A stretch of 64,000 nt of DNA, from assembly GCA_036927565.1 (NCBI GenBank), contig JAYESD010000001.1:281739560-281803559 (forward strand). The letters run 5' to 3'. The notes under the pieces are model-generated. The model was not told the origin of the DNA and did no database searches. It worked only from the letters and a program-made list of their open reading frames with translations. Below are positions 12,001-22,439 of this stretch, piece by piece. The translations under genes and the position numbers were made by a program. Origin of the DNA: Tuctoria greenei. Lineage: Eukaryota; Streptophyta; Magnoliopsida; Poales; Poaceae. Within the stretch, counting starts at the first letter, position 1. Every line of letters begins with the position of its first letter.

Positions 12001-12379
12001 CCGTTCCTTTCTTAAGCTACATGACATACTTTCCCACACTTGTTGAGTAAGACATATGCTCAGTCTTGCTATTCCCCCAAATAATTCAGACGGAGGCGAC
12101 AACATGGAGTACCAGGAGGTCATTGAGGAATTCTAGGTGTGCGTGTTACTGTCAAGCTTGCCTGTGGAGTTGGAGTCATTAGTATTTAGTTTTCCGCTAT
12201 AGAGTTATTAGGGCTGGTGTTCAAGACTATTTGGTTTGTAATAAGGTACTATTATTAGTGTTGTCATTCGAGACATGGTTATACTGTTTATCAGTTTTGA
12301 ATCACTTGTGTATGTGTGTTAAACATCCTGGACACACATATGCATTACACTTTGTTTATTCTCGGAACCGGGTGTCACA
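9010..12379 (+). mobile_element. Tekay-A 3' LTR
   Basis: Starts TGTAACACCCTCATATTC and ends GGTGTCACA against the TAGAC duplication. It is homologous to 1538-4304 throughout, except for an extra block at 9206-9785. At about 3.37 kb it is roughly 600 bp longer than the 5' LTR, mostly because of that block. The 165-codon ORF at 9850-10347 is LTR sequence, not a gene. Confidence 0.9.
9206..9789. other. 580-bp foreign insert in the Tekay-A 3' LTR
   Basis: The 5' LTR reads AAATTCAGATTCTTCAGAAC, whereas here GATTCT is followed by about 580 bp before TTCTTCAGAAC. The direct repeat TTCT (9202-9205 and 9786-9789) flanks it. The insert shows no TG...CA ends and no terminal inverted repeat. It holds a 52-codon open stretch near 9210-9363 (blocks DYYDEMATPIGIPHR and AEEFIRLGYYGVHADVY) and a 73-codon ORF at 9560-9781 that is also open on the other strand. 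I do not recognise the protein. A captured fragment or double-strand-break filler is possible. Confidence 0.6.
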
Positions 12380-12867
12380 TAGACCCACGGATTGAAGAGG
12401 TAGGCAATAGGTGGTGACATCGCTATCTGTCTATTGTAATCCTCCATGTTCGGCTATGCCGGGAATCGCCCTAGTATTGCTAGGGGTAAGCCCGTGCCCG
12501 ATGTGTTGAACAACTTAGAATAAGGATTCACTATTGACATGCTCATTAGTTTCTAACCTAGGCTATGTATATGTGTATTAGAGGCATTGTAGGAGAACTC
12601 TTAGTCTAATCTCCCTTAGACCTATGTATCCCCTTTAGAATAGAATGCTCTTGTGTGTCAAACTACCTCCACTTATCTATTATTCATCCTCACTAGAACC
12701 TTACCTTGACCAATCTACCATTTTCATTTTATTATTGCTACACTTCCACCTAGCCTTCCCTTGGGATAAAATAAATGACACCCTTGGAATACTCCTTTAA
12801 GGGGAAATGCTACATCGATAGTTTCCGTGCGCTTGCAAAATTATTCTGTACGTAAGAAATGTCAACA
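12380..12867 (+). mobile_element. Athila-like 5' LTR, last part
   Basis: Continues the LTR after Tekay-A (TAGACCCACGGATTGAAGAGG) and ends GAAATGTCAACA. It matches the end of the 3' LTR at 33990-34502. Confidence 0.88.
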
Positions 12868-12879
12868 GGCTTGCATTTC

Positions 12880-12898
12880 TGGCGTCATTGCCAGGAAA
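12880..12898 (+). other. Primer binding site, tRNA-Asp type
   Basis: TGGCGTCATTGCCAGGAAA follows the LTR end by 12 bases. It resembles TGGCGCCGTTGCCGGGGA, complementary to the 3' end of tRNA-Asp and typical of Athila and related plant Ty3/gypsy elements. Confidence 0.75.
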
Positions 12899-13078
12899 GG
12901 CAGCTAAAGTATTGCATGATTGAGTGAATAGGATAGGACCCTAGGTAGGATTTTAGTAGGATAACACTTCTTTGTTTTTGCATTTATGAGAAAACGGGGT
13001 AGTGTATGTCTGGTTTCCGCTGGTCATAACACTTTCTTCAAGATCCTGAATCCCTTCTGAGAGATTGACATTGTGATG
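12899..13078 (+). pseudogene. Athila-like leader and gag start, before the solo LTR
   Basis: The element's leader runs from the PBS into a short reading DPESLLRD (about 13044-13067). This continues on the far side of the solo LTR as VTPHKLRSAKQTS (15929 on). The solo LTR therefore cut the gag gene close to its N terminus. No start codon can be chosen with confidence. Confidence 0.55.
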
Positions 13079-13436
13079 TGTGACGCCCGGTTCTGAAAAA
13101 TGAACCAAGTGAACGCATATGTGTGCCCAGGATGTTCAACACACATACACGAGTGCATTCACAAAAGAGTATACAGAAAATTACCACAGAACAAGATTAA
13201 TTAACCAAATTTTATTAAACAAACCATATTATCCTCGAATACAAACTCTAATAAATATTAATGACAAGTTCAACTAATGCAGCGGAAATAAACTAATTCA
13301 GCAAACTAAACAGCTAGGCAGCATAAGCGATATGGTAGCGCAACTCCAATCAACACCACAGGCAAGCAGACGGTAGACACGGCCTAGAACTCCTCATTAT
13401 CGCCATTAAACTCCCAATCCTGACCTGCAACTGTTC

Positions 13437-13454
13437 GGGGGGGGGGGGGGGGGG
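13437..13454 (+). repeat. Poly-G run of 18
   Basis: An uninterrupted run of 18 G within the minus-strand solo LTR. The homologous place in the Tekay-B LTR (near 59033) reads only GCCCC on the other strand, so the run has expanded here or is an assembly error. Confidence 0.9.
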
Positions 13455-15439
13455 ATTGCAAGAGTGAGTACATGTCGTACTCAGCAAGTGTGGAAAGTAT
13501 GACATGTGGCTGATTCAAATGACGACAACAATAATAGTAAAGTGCTAAAAAGTACATTAAAACATTTGAAAAGCAATATATTACATGTATGTGAAATAAA
13601 CCCATCATAATCATAAGTAATATCATGATACCAGTCAATAATTCACCATCCTCATCAATAATTCCATATTTCACCATTTGCCAATAACCATATTCAATAC
13701 CAGAAATTAATCCATAACCAGCCATAACCATTACCAAACCATAACCATCCCAATTACGAGTTCCCTCTAATCATGGAAGTTGTCCAGGTGCTCATAACCG
13801 GGAGCACGGCTATCATGATAGTTTTATTAGACTCTGTAGAGTTTGTACCACTTTACCCACGTGTTTATGATTTCATCATTCATCGGCGACTAAAGAACCT
13901 CCCTTATGCCAATTACACTTCCTTTGGTGTATGGCCAAGAGATCACAAAATAGCCTTTACAAAGGGATTACTAGCCTATTTAGACCCCACTGGGGTTTCA
14001 CCGGTGGCGATGTCTCCAACTGAGCACATCTTCAACCAAGGGCCCCCTCTTGGGCCATTCGGATCCCAGGGTAGTCCCACTAATCATCAACAAACCCAAT
14101 CTGACTACCCCTTCCCCGAGCATCCAAAATGGTCCAAATAGCACTGACAAAGCCCTAATTATTCAGCTATGCCGCACCCATACTTGGCCTCATGGTGGCA
14201 CTGTAGTCCTAGCTTATTCTCGCATGAACCGGTCCTTAGATCTAAAGCAAGCAAACCACCATAACATCCAACCCATCCACATACCAAGCTTGCTTAGATC
14301 ACCCATTACTATATCATATTAACCAGTTCATGTTAATCATAATCTCATAAATGCATAATTAAGTGTGTAGTATTGTTTACCCATCCCGGTTCATTAAGCG
14401 AAGCAAAAAGGTAAAAAGCCCATCCTGACTCTCTACCATAATTCCAGGTGACAAGGGTGGTCAACAAATCTAGTCACCTTCCTATCATAGGATTCCCATC
14501 AAATTGACACAAACATGCAATTTTGCAAACAAAACATTTATTTTAAAACAAGATCAATATGCTTCAAGGACACTTGCATTGCTCTTTCGGTTGATTAGGG
14601 TCAAAACCTTCAAACTCTTGGTGCTGTAGACCCTCCGCGGCACTTTCTAGCGCAAATCTGTCTAATCCACACAATAAACATACAAGACAAGAAACACAAT
14701 CAAAGAGTGCACAAATATTATTCAATATGACATGATATGTATGATTGATGCAAATGCAAGATAGAACTTGTTAATAGATTGCTTTTAATGATAACTAACT
14801 AGTTCTAGTAGTTTTTAACAAGTTTATACAGGTTTGGAGTTGATTTGATCAAATTTTAGAATTAATTTAACATAATTTAACCAGGAAAATCGGACTAGTC
14901 TGCAGAAGGCCGGACTAGTCCGCACTTCGCAGAACTAGCAAACTAGGATTTTCTAGATCGATGTAAATTTGGAGACTAGGGGTTGAACTCATGTAAGGAA
15001 AAGAGAATAGATGGTATACCAAGTGTTTATAACTCCAATGAATCAATAAACGTGGAGGTAACACTTGGATCTTGATGATCTAGGGTTGATGAAGAACTTA
15101 GAGATGAGTTGGTGATGAAGAATGAAAGCTTGGTGGAGATCTTGATCCTCTTTCGTTTACTCCTCTTCTTCTTCTTGCTTGGGATCTTCTCCTCCCTCCT
15201 TGGTGGTGGCTCTCCACGAACTAGGGTTTGGGTGGGGTGGAAAAGTGGCAAATAGATGTCAATCCAAGGGGTGGGGTTGTTTATATAGAGGTGGAGGCTA
15301 GGGTTAGATGGATTTCGAGTTTGGGATAAGTAGAGGCCGGTTTAGGGTCCCACATGGCCTCTAAAAGAGTTAGGCACGACAGCCCTAGGCCCACTTAACA
15401 TGAAACCCAAGAAACAAGTCATAAAACAAAAGATCAACT

Positions 15440-15780
15440 CGGAGTCACGAAATATCGGACAAGTCCGGAAAGGACCGGACTAGTCCGAAGTTGTCCAGAG
15501 AGAAAATCGGACAAGTCTGGCAAAAAATCGGACAAGTTCGACTTTAGTCAGAGAGGAAATTGGACAAGTCCGCTGGAACACCGGACTAGTCCGGAAAAGT
15601 CCAGGGACTTAGCAATTTTTCAAGGATTCTTGGAATATCGGACTAGTCCGCACAAAATCGGACAAGTCCGAAAGTTTCCAGAGGCAAAATCGGACTAGTC
15701 CGCAACAAAAACGGACAAGTCCGTTTTTAGTCAGAGAGAAATCGGACCAGTCCTCAGTAAAATTGGACTAGTCCGCACTT
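15440..15780. repeat. Cluster of near-palindromic CGGACTAGTCCG / CGGACAAGTCCG motifs
   Basis: More than a dozen copies of a 12-base motif, either the perfect palindrome CGGACTAGTCCG or CGGACAAGTCCG, occur in this 340-bp stretch. Short A-rich spacers and AGTCCAGAG/AGTCAGAG blocks separate them. Further copies are at 14890-14930. The pattern looks like a degenerate minisatellite inside the LTR. Confidence 0.85.
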
Positions 15781-15928
15781 TCCTGCATTTTAAGTGCAGT
15801 TTTGTTCCAAATCAATTTTAAATGCTCCAAATCAATTTTAAACTCGTTCCTCTTGATGTGGATTAATGTTAAACATGTATATGAGTGTATGCAAGGCATC
15901 ATGCATAAAAATGAGGGTGTTACATGAC

Positions 15929-17278
15929 GTTACTCCTCACAAGCTTCGTTCGGCAAAGCAAACCAGCTCTTTCGCACCAACAATCGAAACGCCAATGGCC
16001 CAGGAGACCCTTCGTGAGTTTTTGTCTCCCTTTGCTAACAATTTGCTTGTTGGCCCCATTGCTAACACGGGAGACGTGAACTTCAAAATCAATACTGGCC
16101 TAATCACTATGGTGCAAGCCAACCCATTTTGTGGGAAGGCTAACGAGGATGCAAGTTCTTACCTGCAAAAGTTCCTTGAGATCTGCAGCACTTTCGAGAT
16201 CAAGGCCACCTCTCTTAATGTCATCCGTCTTAGACTGTTTCCGCTCTTCCTTCTTTGGAGAGCAAAGCAGTGGTTCTACACAAACCGAAGTCTTGTAGAA
16301 ACTTGGTAGAAGTGTTCTACGGCATTCCTCGACAAGTTCTTTCCGTTAGGCAAAAAAAAATGTCTTACGTGAGAGAATTTCCAGCTTCCAGCAAGATCCT
16401 AAGGAGTCTATTCTTGAGGCATGTGAAAGGCTGTAGGAGTACATCCTAGCCTATCCCCACTATGGAATGAATGACTGCTTATTACCCAAAATTTCTACAA
16501 CGGGCTGATCCCTTCCGCCTCTGACCATGTTGATACTGCTGTAGGAGGAGCCTTCTTCTCATTTACGGTGCCCAAAGCTAAGGATTTGATTGAGAAGATG
16601 GTGTCTAATATGGGTTGGAGCAATGAGCATCTCCAAACCCATCAGCAAGGCATGCACACCTTAAAAGAGGTGGACATGATCGCTGCCAAATTGGACCTCC
16701 TCATGAAGAAGATTGATGGACAAGCCAGTGGTGAAGTATGTGGCAATGCCTGTGCCTTAGACTCTCACATCATGTGTGAAGTCTGTGGCGACATGGATGA
16801 CATGGGCAATAACTGCCTAGAAACTCGTGAGGATGCCCTATGCATAGCCAACAACGAGAACTTCAACAACGACAATGGATATCTTCCAGGAGGTCAAGGG
16901 TGGGGCCAACCAAGCCCTTTCTTTCAAGAAGGGTACAACAACAATGGAAACAATGGCAATAAACCCAATTTGAGAGAGATTTCCATTAGCCGGTTGAAGA
17001 TTAATGACACCCTATCAAAGAAGCTATCGACTAATGACAAGACCCTAGAAAGCATTAATGCCAATATTAAAGGACTATCCTCAACCTTCAAGAACCAGTT
17101 GAGCTTCAACAAGATGTTGGAGACCCAGTTGCCTCAACTTCCTGCAGTTGTTCCTCCATTGGAAAGTAACAAGATTCCGAGACAGCTAGAAGCCCCAGTG
17201 GAAAATGTGAATGTGGTGTCTACGAGAGGTGGCAAGACCAGACTCACTGTATCCCAGACAAGAAAAGAGGACAACTGA
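15929..17278 (+). pseudogene. gag: Athila-type gag, disrupted
   Basis: Gag of the Athila-like element. The N-terminal part reads METPMAQETLREF-like sequence, NFKINTGLITMVQANPFCGK, EDASSYLQKFLEICSTFEIK and AKQWFYTNRS (15990-16300). A frameshift follows at about 16309, with several stops to about 16470. The middle resumes at QNFYNGLIPSASDHVDTAVG (16490) and continues as KAKDLIEKMVSNMGW and QQGMHTLKEVDMIAAKLDLL. A degraded zinc-knuckle region CEVCGDMDDMGNNC has lost its histidine. The tail contains KNQLSFNKMLETQLPQL and a TRGGKT block. These blocks are characteristic of grass Athila gag. Confidence 0.85.
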
Positions 17279-18272
17279 GAAAGAGAAAGATAAAGAGGAT
17301 GTCCCAACTGGCATAAGTGAACCACTTAGTGAGAGAATGGCCAAGCAATTTGAAGACACCAATTTTATGTCATTCCCTCACAGACAAAGGAAGTCAATAG
17401 TGGATGAGCAATTCAACCGCTTTGTTGAAGTTATTCAGAAGATTCACATCAATGCGCCCATGATAGACACGATGCAAGTACCCACTTATGCTCGCTATCT
17501 CAACTACATATTGAATAACAAGCGGCTATTGCATACCACTGAGGTTGTCAAGCTTACGGAGGACTGCAATACAACCATCCTTAATAGGCTTCAGGAGAAG
17601 AAGAAGGAACCTGGATGTCCTACTATATCTTTCTCTATTGGGGCTCACTACTTTAACAAGGCACTTTGTGACCTTGGAGCAAGTGTGAGTGCTATGCCCA
17701 AGGTGGTCTTCGTTCAGCTGAACTTCACGGAGCTCACTCCAACACTAATGCAGCTCCAACTGGCAGACTCTTCAGTCTGTTATCCAGTGGGTATTGTTGA
17801 ATACATTCCGGTGAAAATCCAGAATTGCTTCATACCCGTGGATTTCGTGGTGCTCGACATGGATGTCGAGAAGGATATGTCGCTCATTCTTGGGTGCCGA
17901 TTTCTTAGCACCGCGAAAGCTCGCATACATGTGGGAGCTGGAAAAATCCACTTCCATATCAATGGTAAGGAGGAGAAATTTAACTTTTCGCCAAAGACGG
18001 AGCCATGCTTCATCATTCGAATCAAGTATGGGTTGAATTATAAACACATTCGAGATATCGAACCTCCAAAGGTGGATCTGCTCATTGCATTCATGAGACA
18101 ATTAATCTATATGAAGAACTCGTCTTATCGTCCATGCCGACATCCCAAGAAGACAGAGAAGCCCGGGCCTTCCCTAAGGCCCAAGTCCACCAAACCGCCA
18201 AAGAAGGAATGGCGGAAGAAGCAAGACAAGATATCTGAGCCCATTCCTATGGGCCCGGATGCCAAGAAATGA
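17279..18272 (+). pseudogene. Athila-type aspartic protease (retropepsin) region
   Basis: The open frame runs 17211-18272 (353 codons, no stop), continuing the gag after a frameshift. The N-terminal third (SERMAKQFEDTNFMSFPHRQ, FVEVIQKIHINAPMIDTMQ, PTYARYLNYILNNKR) is the conserved linker before the protease in Athila-type polyproteins. The catalytic motif is ALCDLGASVSAMPK (about 17660-17700), with Asp present and the usual D-x-GAS spacing. PVGIVEYIPVKI and SLILGCRFLSTAKARI follow. The frame ends with a Lys/Pro-rich tail. No RT follows, unlike an autonomous Athila. The domain itself looks intact; expression would depend on the broken gag. Confidence 0.85.
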
Positions 18273-18985
18273 ACACGGAGGAAAATTCCATCTCATCGGA
18301 ATGTGGTGAGACCTATCCAATAGGATAATTGGTAGTTATCTTTTGTTTGACTTTTGTTTTCATTTGGTTTTTCCACTTAGTTTGATTTTTTCACTGCATA
18401 TTTGATTTTTCTTAGCAAGCTGAGAATCTTATATTTTCAACCATCAATTTTTTTATTTCTTTATTTTTCACAAAAATAAAATTGTTGGATTTAAAATGAG
18501 TTTTATTCGAAAAACAATCATTCTGAGCTGCAAAGGTGGCCATTCACCAGGTGGCTAATTTTATAGCTGTTGGGAAGCCACTTGCCAAAAGAAGGAACAG
18601 GGGGGCCCACCGTGCAGTACGGTAAAACCCCCTTGTTCGGCCAAAGTGGTGAAAGGGCTAAAGGTCTCTCTCCCCTCCAACGGCTACATTTGTGTCTCTT
18701 ATGATCATTGGGGAGTGTACACTATAAATGGTGGCTGTGAGGAGCGCCCCTCTTCACACTTCACCTCATTTTACACCTCCTCAAGTAACTCTTTTGCTCA
18801 CATTGTTTTTCTTGCTCTTCATTGAAGCACTCTTGCTCAAATCCAACCCAAAAAGATTTGCTTTCGGTTGCATTTGCAATTTGCTCTCAAGTTCTTCAAG
18901 GAGAAAATTCATCAAGGCTTTTGTTTTCACTAACATCACCTCTTTTTTGAGTTTTTGCTTTGTTGTGTCCTTTCTTGTTGTGGCC
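18273..18985 (+). promoter_or_regulatory. Non-coding spacer with putative internal promoter
   Basis: No conserved coding sequence is visible between the protease and ORF-1. It includes a T-rich stretch (18340-18480) and a CACCAGGTGGCTAATT block. Near its end TATAAAT (18723-18729) is followed by a C/T- and CA-rich segment (18745-18800), much like the LTR promoter downstream of its own TATA box. This suggests a separate promoter for the ORF-1-like gene. ORFs at 18728-19108 and 18781-19068 overlap this leader. Confidence 0.45.
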
Positions 18986-20523
18986 ATGAAAGGAATAAAA
19001 AGGTTGTTTGGGAAGAGGAAGGGGGCTGCAAGCTCAAGCCATGGTGAAGATTCAAGTGCACACCTCAACTCTATTGCTACACCAAGTCCACGGAGGAGGA
19101 GTGTGTGAAGACACTCCCATGGATGACAGTAGCAACCCGCATCAACTTCTCCACGACAACAACCTCAACATACAAAGTGAAGTTGAAGATCAAGTATGCA
19201 AGCTCCTCCAAGATCGTGAGTTTTGTCGCACTAAAGCTTATGATCCGGATTTGATCTCCAAAATAGGTATGGATTCCAAATTTTTTCTGTTTGGCGTGCA
19301 TTAGGATGGTAAAATTTTGCTCACATAGAGGAGGAAGGTTCACGCCTTCTCACTATACAATTCCTTTGCACCCTTAAAATAGGATTTGATGGTATTACTT
19401 TTAGATTATTTCAAAAAAAATGCAACATCCTATGGAAAGAATTAAGTGGAATCCTAAGCTTCAATAAACGTTGTTTGTTAGGTTTAGACACTTTGCCTAA
19501 ATTTAAAAAACAAAGTTTTTGGCATGAATTGACTAGTGATGTCACATGTAGTGCTCCTAGGAATATCCACTTGAAAAATCCTATTATTCGTCTCATGCAT
19601 AGATGGGTGGCTATGACTATGTTCACTAGAGGAGATATTAGTGTAGTCTATGATGAGGAACTAAAAATTTTATTTGCCATGATTAAGAAGATAAAAGTTG
19701 TTCCATTTATTGCCATGATGACACAAAGGTTAGACAGTATTTCAAGGACAAGGCAAACTGAATGCACTTCATTGATTACTCGCATTGCTACTAGGGTAGG
19801 AGCATTAGAATATACTTCATTTGAGTACATTGAAACTGAATGAGAATTGATTAATGAAGATTATCTAGTGCAAGGACATACCCTTAAGCATGATCATACC
19901 AACTCTTTGGTATTTTTCTATCCCGGCTTTTTCAATGAAATTCGGTTATCTAACCCAGATTTTCATTTGTACAAATGTCGGATACTAACTGTTGATCTTC
20001 TTCCCATCTAGGAAGCTCGAAGAAGTAATATCTCTGGCAGGATAACTAGAAGCCGTACAAGGAGAGCGGCCATAGCGATGCCTCTGACAACTTTCCCGGT
20101 CCATGAGTACTAAGAGGAAGAGAACCAAACGGGTGATGCACCCAGATGGACTCAACCTCAACCGTATGAGGTCGAAGGGCCCTGGCATGGATTGTTGAGT
20201 ACTGAATGGAAGCCATACCTATTCACTTCAAGCTCTAGCGGCTTGCCTTCAACATCCATGAGAGGACGTAGTTCCTTTTCGGCTAGAAGTCATCATGACT
20301 ATAGCCAATGAATGACGGATCTCACTTGACGTATGGGAGACCTTGAAGTGAGGATGGGAGACATCTACAACACACTCCAAGACCATGCCCAAGGTACCTA
20401 AGACTGGCAACAACACATGGACACTCAATTCACCAACTTCAACTCCATGCTACAGCAACAACAAGCTGATCTTGCAGCATACTTCCATCATCAAGGGATC
20501 AACACTTATCGTGGAGGTGACTA
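18986..20523 (+). pseudogene. ATHILA ORF-1-like protein gene, degenerate
   Basis: This gene sits between the protease and the 3' LTR, where Athila elements carry an extra ORF whose function is unknown. The chosen start is MKGIKRLFGKRKG (18986). Recognisable blocks are REFCRTKAYDPDLISKIGMD (19215-19275), FKKQSFWHELTSDV, NPIIRLMHRWVAMTMFTRGD, ELKILFAMIKKIKVVPF, ECTSLITRIATRVG (19500-19810), DYLVQGHTLKHD, VFFYPGFFNEI and EARRSN-ISGRITRSRTRR (19860-20060). The tail is Gln-rich and ends AYFHHQGINTYRGGD. Frame changes near 19100, 19300 and 19470 and several stops break it. Assignment to the ATHILA ORF-1 family is from memory of that family. Confidence 0.7.
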
Positions 20524-21893
20524 AAGAACAAGCTTGGGGGAGGACCCCCACTTGGGGTAACGTGTATCACATCCATTGCATATTTATTTTCCATTCATGC
20601 ACCATCCGCCTTGCATATAAAAAAACTTAAAAATATATAATATAGATTTTCTATCAATCAAATAAAGATGTGCAGTAAGAATGATTTAGAATTCACATAG
20701 ATGAAATGATTAGTAGTTGCTCTGTTTTATTTGTCCCAAGTCCCTAGTTTACAACTTGCTACTCTCCAAATATTGCTTTCATTGGCTAAAGTTAACTTTC
20801 CCTTGATTTAGAAATTGTGGGTAGCAAAAGCTTAATCTAATTCTAGGTTGTTGTGATATTTTATATGGTGATAGGGCTGCTATTCCTAGTTTAAAAGTGA
20901 AACTTAGATTTCCGGGGGAAATTCTAAATAGTTACCCTTATTTAATTTGAAATACCTACCAAAGCCATATGATATTTTACATTGATAAACCTTATGCATA
21001 TGCTATTTGCCATCACATTGAGCCTAGTCAAACTAGTATAGTCCTATGTGAGAGTTCATTCATTTCTTTTTTTATTCAAAACTTCACTTGCACATGCTAA
21101 AACTTCTACACTAGAAGTTAGCAAAATTCCATCATATCATCATTTCACAATAAAAACACTCCATGCCTTTCATGCTTAGTACTCTCTTCAACTTTATTGC
21201 ATAAAGAGGGAGTAGAAGGTATGGCTTCAAGGAAAATAAAAAGAAAATGCATGCTTACATCATAAGCATGAAGAAAAAATGCATGCTTGCATCAAAAGCA
21301 TGAGGAAAAAAAAGTGGTCATGTTTCATCCCTGCAATAAAGAGAGTTTACATCACAAAGGAGTCATCTCAACATCCACTTCCACTTCCATTCCATCACAC
21401 ATGCACAAGTATTGAATCAAAAAGTTTTGAATTGATTTCTCCTAAGGCTTAATCTTTTGACTTAGCAACATTATGTGTTGCAAATATGCCTACTACATTC
21501 CCTACCAAGCTCCACATATAGGCCTCACTTAGTGGGAGGATTAGTATAGGACAAATGTCTTGCTGAGAATATATTTCCACTACACAAAAAGGAGTGATCG
21601 AGAGAATCAAATTGAGGTACTTAGAATCTAAATTGAAACTCTCGAGAAGTTGAGTGGAACTTGATATCTAGGCTATGCTTGCTCCATTTACCGTTCGATC
21701 TTTCAACTATCGATGAATAGGAGAAGGCATAAGTCCCATTATGACTTAAGAAGGGTAATGTACCATAGCCAATTTTTGCAATACTAGGTAGAGTATTTTA
21801 TTGCGCACTTGGTACTTTTGAAAGGTAGAACATTGTAGCAGCTCCTGATCGTCAACCAAAAGTCTTGACTTTGCTCGGGACGAGCAAAGGATA
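20524..21893 (+). other. Non-coding 3' region of the Athila-like element
   Basis: About 1.4 kb between the ORF-1-like gene and the PPT with no conserved coding sequence. It opens with AGCTTGGGGGAGGACCCCC, a purine tract followed by a short inverted pair GGGGGAGG/ACCCCC. It contains a two-unit direct repeat around ATGCATGCTT (about 21245-21305) and ends before the PPT. Long 3' non-coding regions are usual in Athila elements. Confidence 0.6.
21245..21306. repeat. Two-copy short direct repeat
   Basis: Two units of about 33 bp, each reading AAAATGCATGCTTACATC or a near variant, then AAGCATGA. Each unit also contains an inverted pair (GCATGCTT/AAGCATG). Confidence 0.6.
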
Positions 21894-21907
21894 AGCATGG
21901 GGGAGTT
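21894..21907 (+). other. Polypurine tract of the Athila-like element
   Basis: AGCATGGGGGAGTT directly precedes the 3' LTR start TGTTGACGG at 21908. Confidence 0.75.
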
Positions 21908-22391
21908 TGTTGACGGCCGTTATATCCCAATTTCATCCGTCAATATAACTCAATTATGTGAACGGAAAGTCATTTCTTGCACACATCACCTTTCTACTTA
22001 ACCTATTTCCACTTGTCCTTGGAAGAATAGTGCATGTAGGCTTTTTATGCAGAAATAGAGGTAAAAGGGGGGGAGCAATCCTAAAAAGTATCATCCTAGC
22101 CACTCAATCGCTGACAAGTGGCATCACATGGATCATGGCCCACAAATAGATGTATCCAAGGAGATCAAGCGGTGTATCACCCATATCAGTCAATAGGGCC
22201 CACCTAGAATTGACCTGGAGAAAACACATTGGAATTGGTCAGAAGAGCAGTTCGTCCGAACAGGGGGTTCGGCCGAACCCTTCCTGGCGCCAAACTTGGT
22301 CAACTTCCACGTGTCGACTTCCTTTGGTGCCCTGATCACGATGAAGACTGATTCACGCGCTTTTGGTGGCGGGAACCGACCCTTCTCCAGC

Positions 22392-22399
22392 TATAAGTA
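22392..22399 (+). promoter_or_regulatory. TATA-like element of the 3' LTR
   Basis: TATAAGTA corresponds to TATAAATA at 976 in the 5' LTR. The CACTA transposon is inserted 15-22 bases downstream of it. Confidence 0.55.
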
Positions 22400-22413
22400 G
22401 GACCCCCTACCCC

Positions 22414-22424
22414 CACTACAGGAA
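22414..22424 (+). repeat. CACTA terminal inverted repeat, left
   Basis: CACTACAGGAA, the inverted match of the right end. Confidence 0.95.
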
Positions 22425-22439
22425 TCCAGCTAACTAACG

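Larger units (their letters stand above)
1538..12379 (+). mobile_element. Tekay-A: complete Tekay-like Ty3/gypsy chromovirus
   Basis: The element is flanked by an exact 5-bp target duplication TAGAC (1533-1537 and 12380-12384). When it is removed, the Athila-like LTR reads through correctly (ATCGTAGACCCACGG). It has a 5' LTR (1538-4304), PBS for initiator tRNA-Met (4308-4321), gag, protease, RT, RNase H, integrase, a chromodomain remnant, PPT (8996-9007) and a 3' LTR (9010-12379). The length is 10.8 kb. All coding parts carry stops or frameshifts. The 3' LTR is longer than the 5' LTR mainly because of a 580-bp insert at 9206. Confidence 0.9.
13079..15924 (-). mobile_element. Solo LTR of a Tekay-like family, minus strand
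   Basis: On the minus strand it starts TGTAACACCCTCATTTTTATG and ends GGGCGTCACA. It is 2846 bp, flanked by TGATG (13074-13078) and TGACG (15925-15929), a 5-bp duplication with one mismatch. No internal region is present, so it is a solo LTR left by LTR-LTR recombination. Its sequence resembles the Tekay-B LTR (56968-59399) more than that of Tekay-A, for example in the TTAGATCTAAAG and CTAGGGTTTGGG blocks. It contains an 18-G run and a dense CGGAC(T/A)AGTCCG cluster. Confidence 0.88.

Noticed and set aside
13384..13737. 117-codon minus-strand ORF
   Set aside because: Inside a solo LTR and crossing the poly-G run; no domain features.
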